This document shows, piece after piece, positions 32,060 through 32,817 of a DNA stretch of 32,817 nucleotides. This stretch comes from Candidatus Omnitrophota bacterium (lineage in GTDB: Bacteria > Omnitrophota > Gorgyraeia > Tantalellales > Tantalellaceae). The notes beneath the pieces were generated by a model. It searched no databases, was not told the DNA's origin, and was given only the letters and a program-made list of their open reading frames with translations. The position numbers were made by a program, and so were the translations under genes. Location of the stretch: contig JADGBR010000002.1 of NCBI GenBank assembly GCA_015231405.1, positions 100,730 to 133,546 of the forward strand. The letters run 5' to 3'. Positions within the stretch are counted from its first letter, which is position 1. Each line of letters opens with the position of its first letter.

Positions 32060-32817
32060 AGAATATAATAAAGAATATCCACATCATTATTAATCCCGGC
32101 TCAGGAAAAGGAAGATCTATCTTACCTGTTATCAATGCGGCCATGAAGGAGGCCGGTATTAAATGGGAAGCGTCGATCACCCACAAAGCTGGCGATGCGG
32201 TCAGGCTGACAAAGGCTGCCGCCAAAAATGGGATTGATGCGATCGCTGTGTACGGCGGAGACGGCACGGTGATGGAGGCGGTTAACGGCCTCGTGGGGTC
32301 AGAAATTCCATTGATCATTCTGCCCGGAGGATCAGCCAATGTCATGGCCACTGAGCTTGGCATCCCCTGGGATCTTAAAGAGGCCTGTACGCTTATCAGC
32401 CAGGGCCCTCCGGAAATGAAAACCATTGATGTCGGGCGGTTTAACAACCGCTATTTTATTGCGGGTATCAGCATCGGTTTTGTGGCAGACTTGATCAAGG
32501 ACGCGGATCGTGAGTCCAAAAATATGTTCGGCATCCTGGCCTACTTTTTTCCAATAACTGCAGCTATTCAAAAACTCAAACTCACCATCTACCATCTTAA
32601 GATCGACGGGATCGAATACGACGTCCAAGGCTTAACGTGCATTATCTCTAATGTAGGGAATCTAGGGTTCACTAAAATATCCCTGGACAAGCATATCGAT
32701 GTCAGCGACGGATTATTGGATGTCGTGATCGTGCGGAAGGCAAATTTAAGTCTTTTTAAACTTATCTTCATCACCTTGATCAAACGAGAGCGGCCGGAAA
32801 ATTTTGAATTAGTAAAG
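32056..32817 (+). CDS. Diacylglycerol kinase-like lipid kinase (YegS/DgkB type), runs off right edge
   Basis: 254 codons seen, no stop before the window end. The DAGK catalytic domain is clear: IINPGSGKGRS (nucleotide-binding opening), AVYGGDGTVMEAVNGLVG (the GGDGT motif) and IILPGGSANVMATELG. The C-terminal beta domain includes ISNVGNLGF and DVSDGLLDVVIVRK. Such enzymes phosphorylate a lipid alcohol (diacylglycerol, sphingosine or a polyisoprenoid-type lipid) at the membrane. Starts inside the phosphatase stop (4-bp overlap), so kinase and phosphatase are made together, suggestive of phosphorylation and dephosphorylation steps in one lipid pathway. About 290-300 residues are expected in total, so roughly 40 are missing. 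Confidence 0.93.
   Translation, partial: MKNIIKNIHIIINPGSGKGRSILPVINAAMKEAGIKWEASITHKAGDAVRLTKAAAKNGIDAIAVYGGDGTVMEAVNGLVGSEIPLIILPGGSANVMATELGIPWDLKEACTLISQGPPEMKTIDVGRFNNRYFIAGISIGFVADLIKDADRESKNMFGILAYFFPITAAIQKLKLTIYHLKIDGIEYDVQGLTCIISNVGNLGFTKISLDKHIDVSDGLLDVVIVRKANLSLFKLIFITLIKRERPENFELVK

Noticed and set aside
1-32817. tRNA, rRNA, integrase, transposase, toxin-antitoxin or phage genes.
   Set aside because: I looked for these, since the island structure suggested them, and saw none I could support.

Overview
The window reads as a bacterial chromosome segment of moderate GC, with genes packed mostly on the minus strand. The miaB-miaA-hflX core, a very long secreted or membrane protein running off the left edge, an orphan four-helix-bundle (23S rRNA IVP-like) gene and a short type III PKS operon fit an uncultured anaerobic lineage such as Omnitrophota (OP3). 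That taxonomic guess is inference; no rRNA or other marker is present.

Layout. (1) 1-7.15 kb: minus-strand housekeeping run miaB > miaA > four-helix-bundle ORF > hflX > cytosolic PAS histidine kinase, then the start of a >517-residue exported protein. Its intergenic junctions carry short word repeats and inverted repeats. (2) 7.15-17.3 kb: a patchwork accessory region bounded by copies of the miaB 5' end. A 462-bp direct repeat (miaB 5' end plus upstream DNA) flanks a dmeF metal exporter, and a 72-bp miaB 5' fragment lies at 17.2 kb. Between them sit DsrE, a truncated TauE/SafE gene, a methyltransferase, a CopA-type Cu+ ATPase, a small Cys-rich protein, an atpD-like remnant and an rpiB-tal-xfp (phosphoketolase) operon. 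(3) 17.3-21.3 kb: a sulfur module of TauE/SafE, broken rhodanese, two half-size YeeE/YedE proteins, MBL-rhodanese and DUF202. (4) 21.3-28.3 kb: general-stress genes, namely a GSP39-like SDR, an FAD oxidoreductase plus large catalase KatE, a holin-like membrane protein, DUF883 and PfpI. (5) 28.3-31.5 kb: type III polyketide synthase, a U32 (UbiU/UbiV-like) Fe-S protein, a SAM methyltransferase and a 39-residue membrane peptide. (6) 31.6 kb to the end, plus strand: dual-specificity phosphatase and diacylglycerol-kinase-like lipid kinase.

The most interesting pattern is a recurring promoter. Six minus-strand sites carry a 16-bp dyad close to TTATACC-NN-GGTACAA, abutting a TTGAnn -35 box, with a -10 hexamer 16-18 bp on. 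They precede rpiB-tal-xfp, the SDR, katE, DUF883, pfpI, and the 39-residue peptide followed by the PKS operon. The products are classic stationary-phase or general-stress proteins in other bacteria, so this looks like an undescribed stress regulon whose regulator is not in the window. The PKS-U32-methyltransferase operon may make a methylated alkyl-resorcinol or quinone lipid without O2 and may belong to the same regulon.
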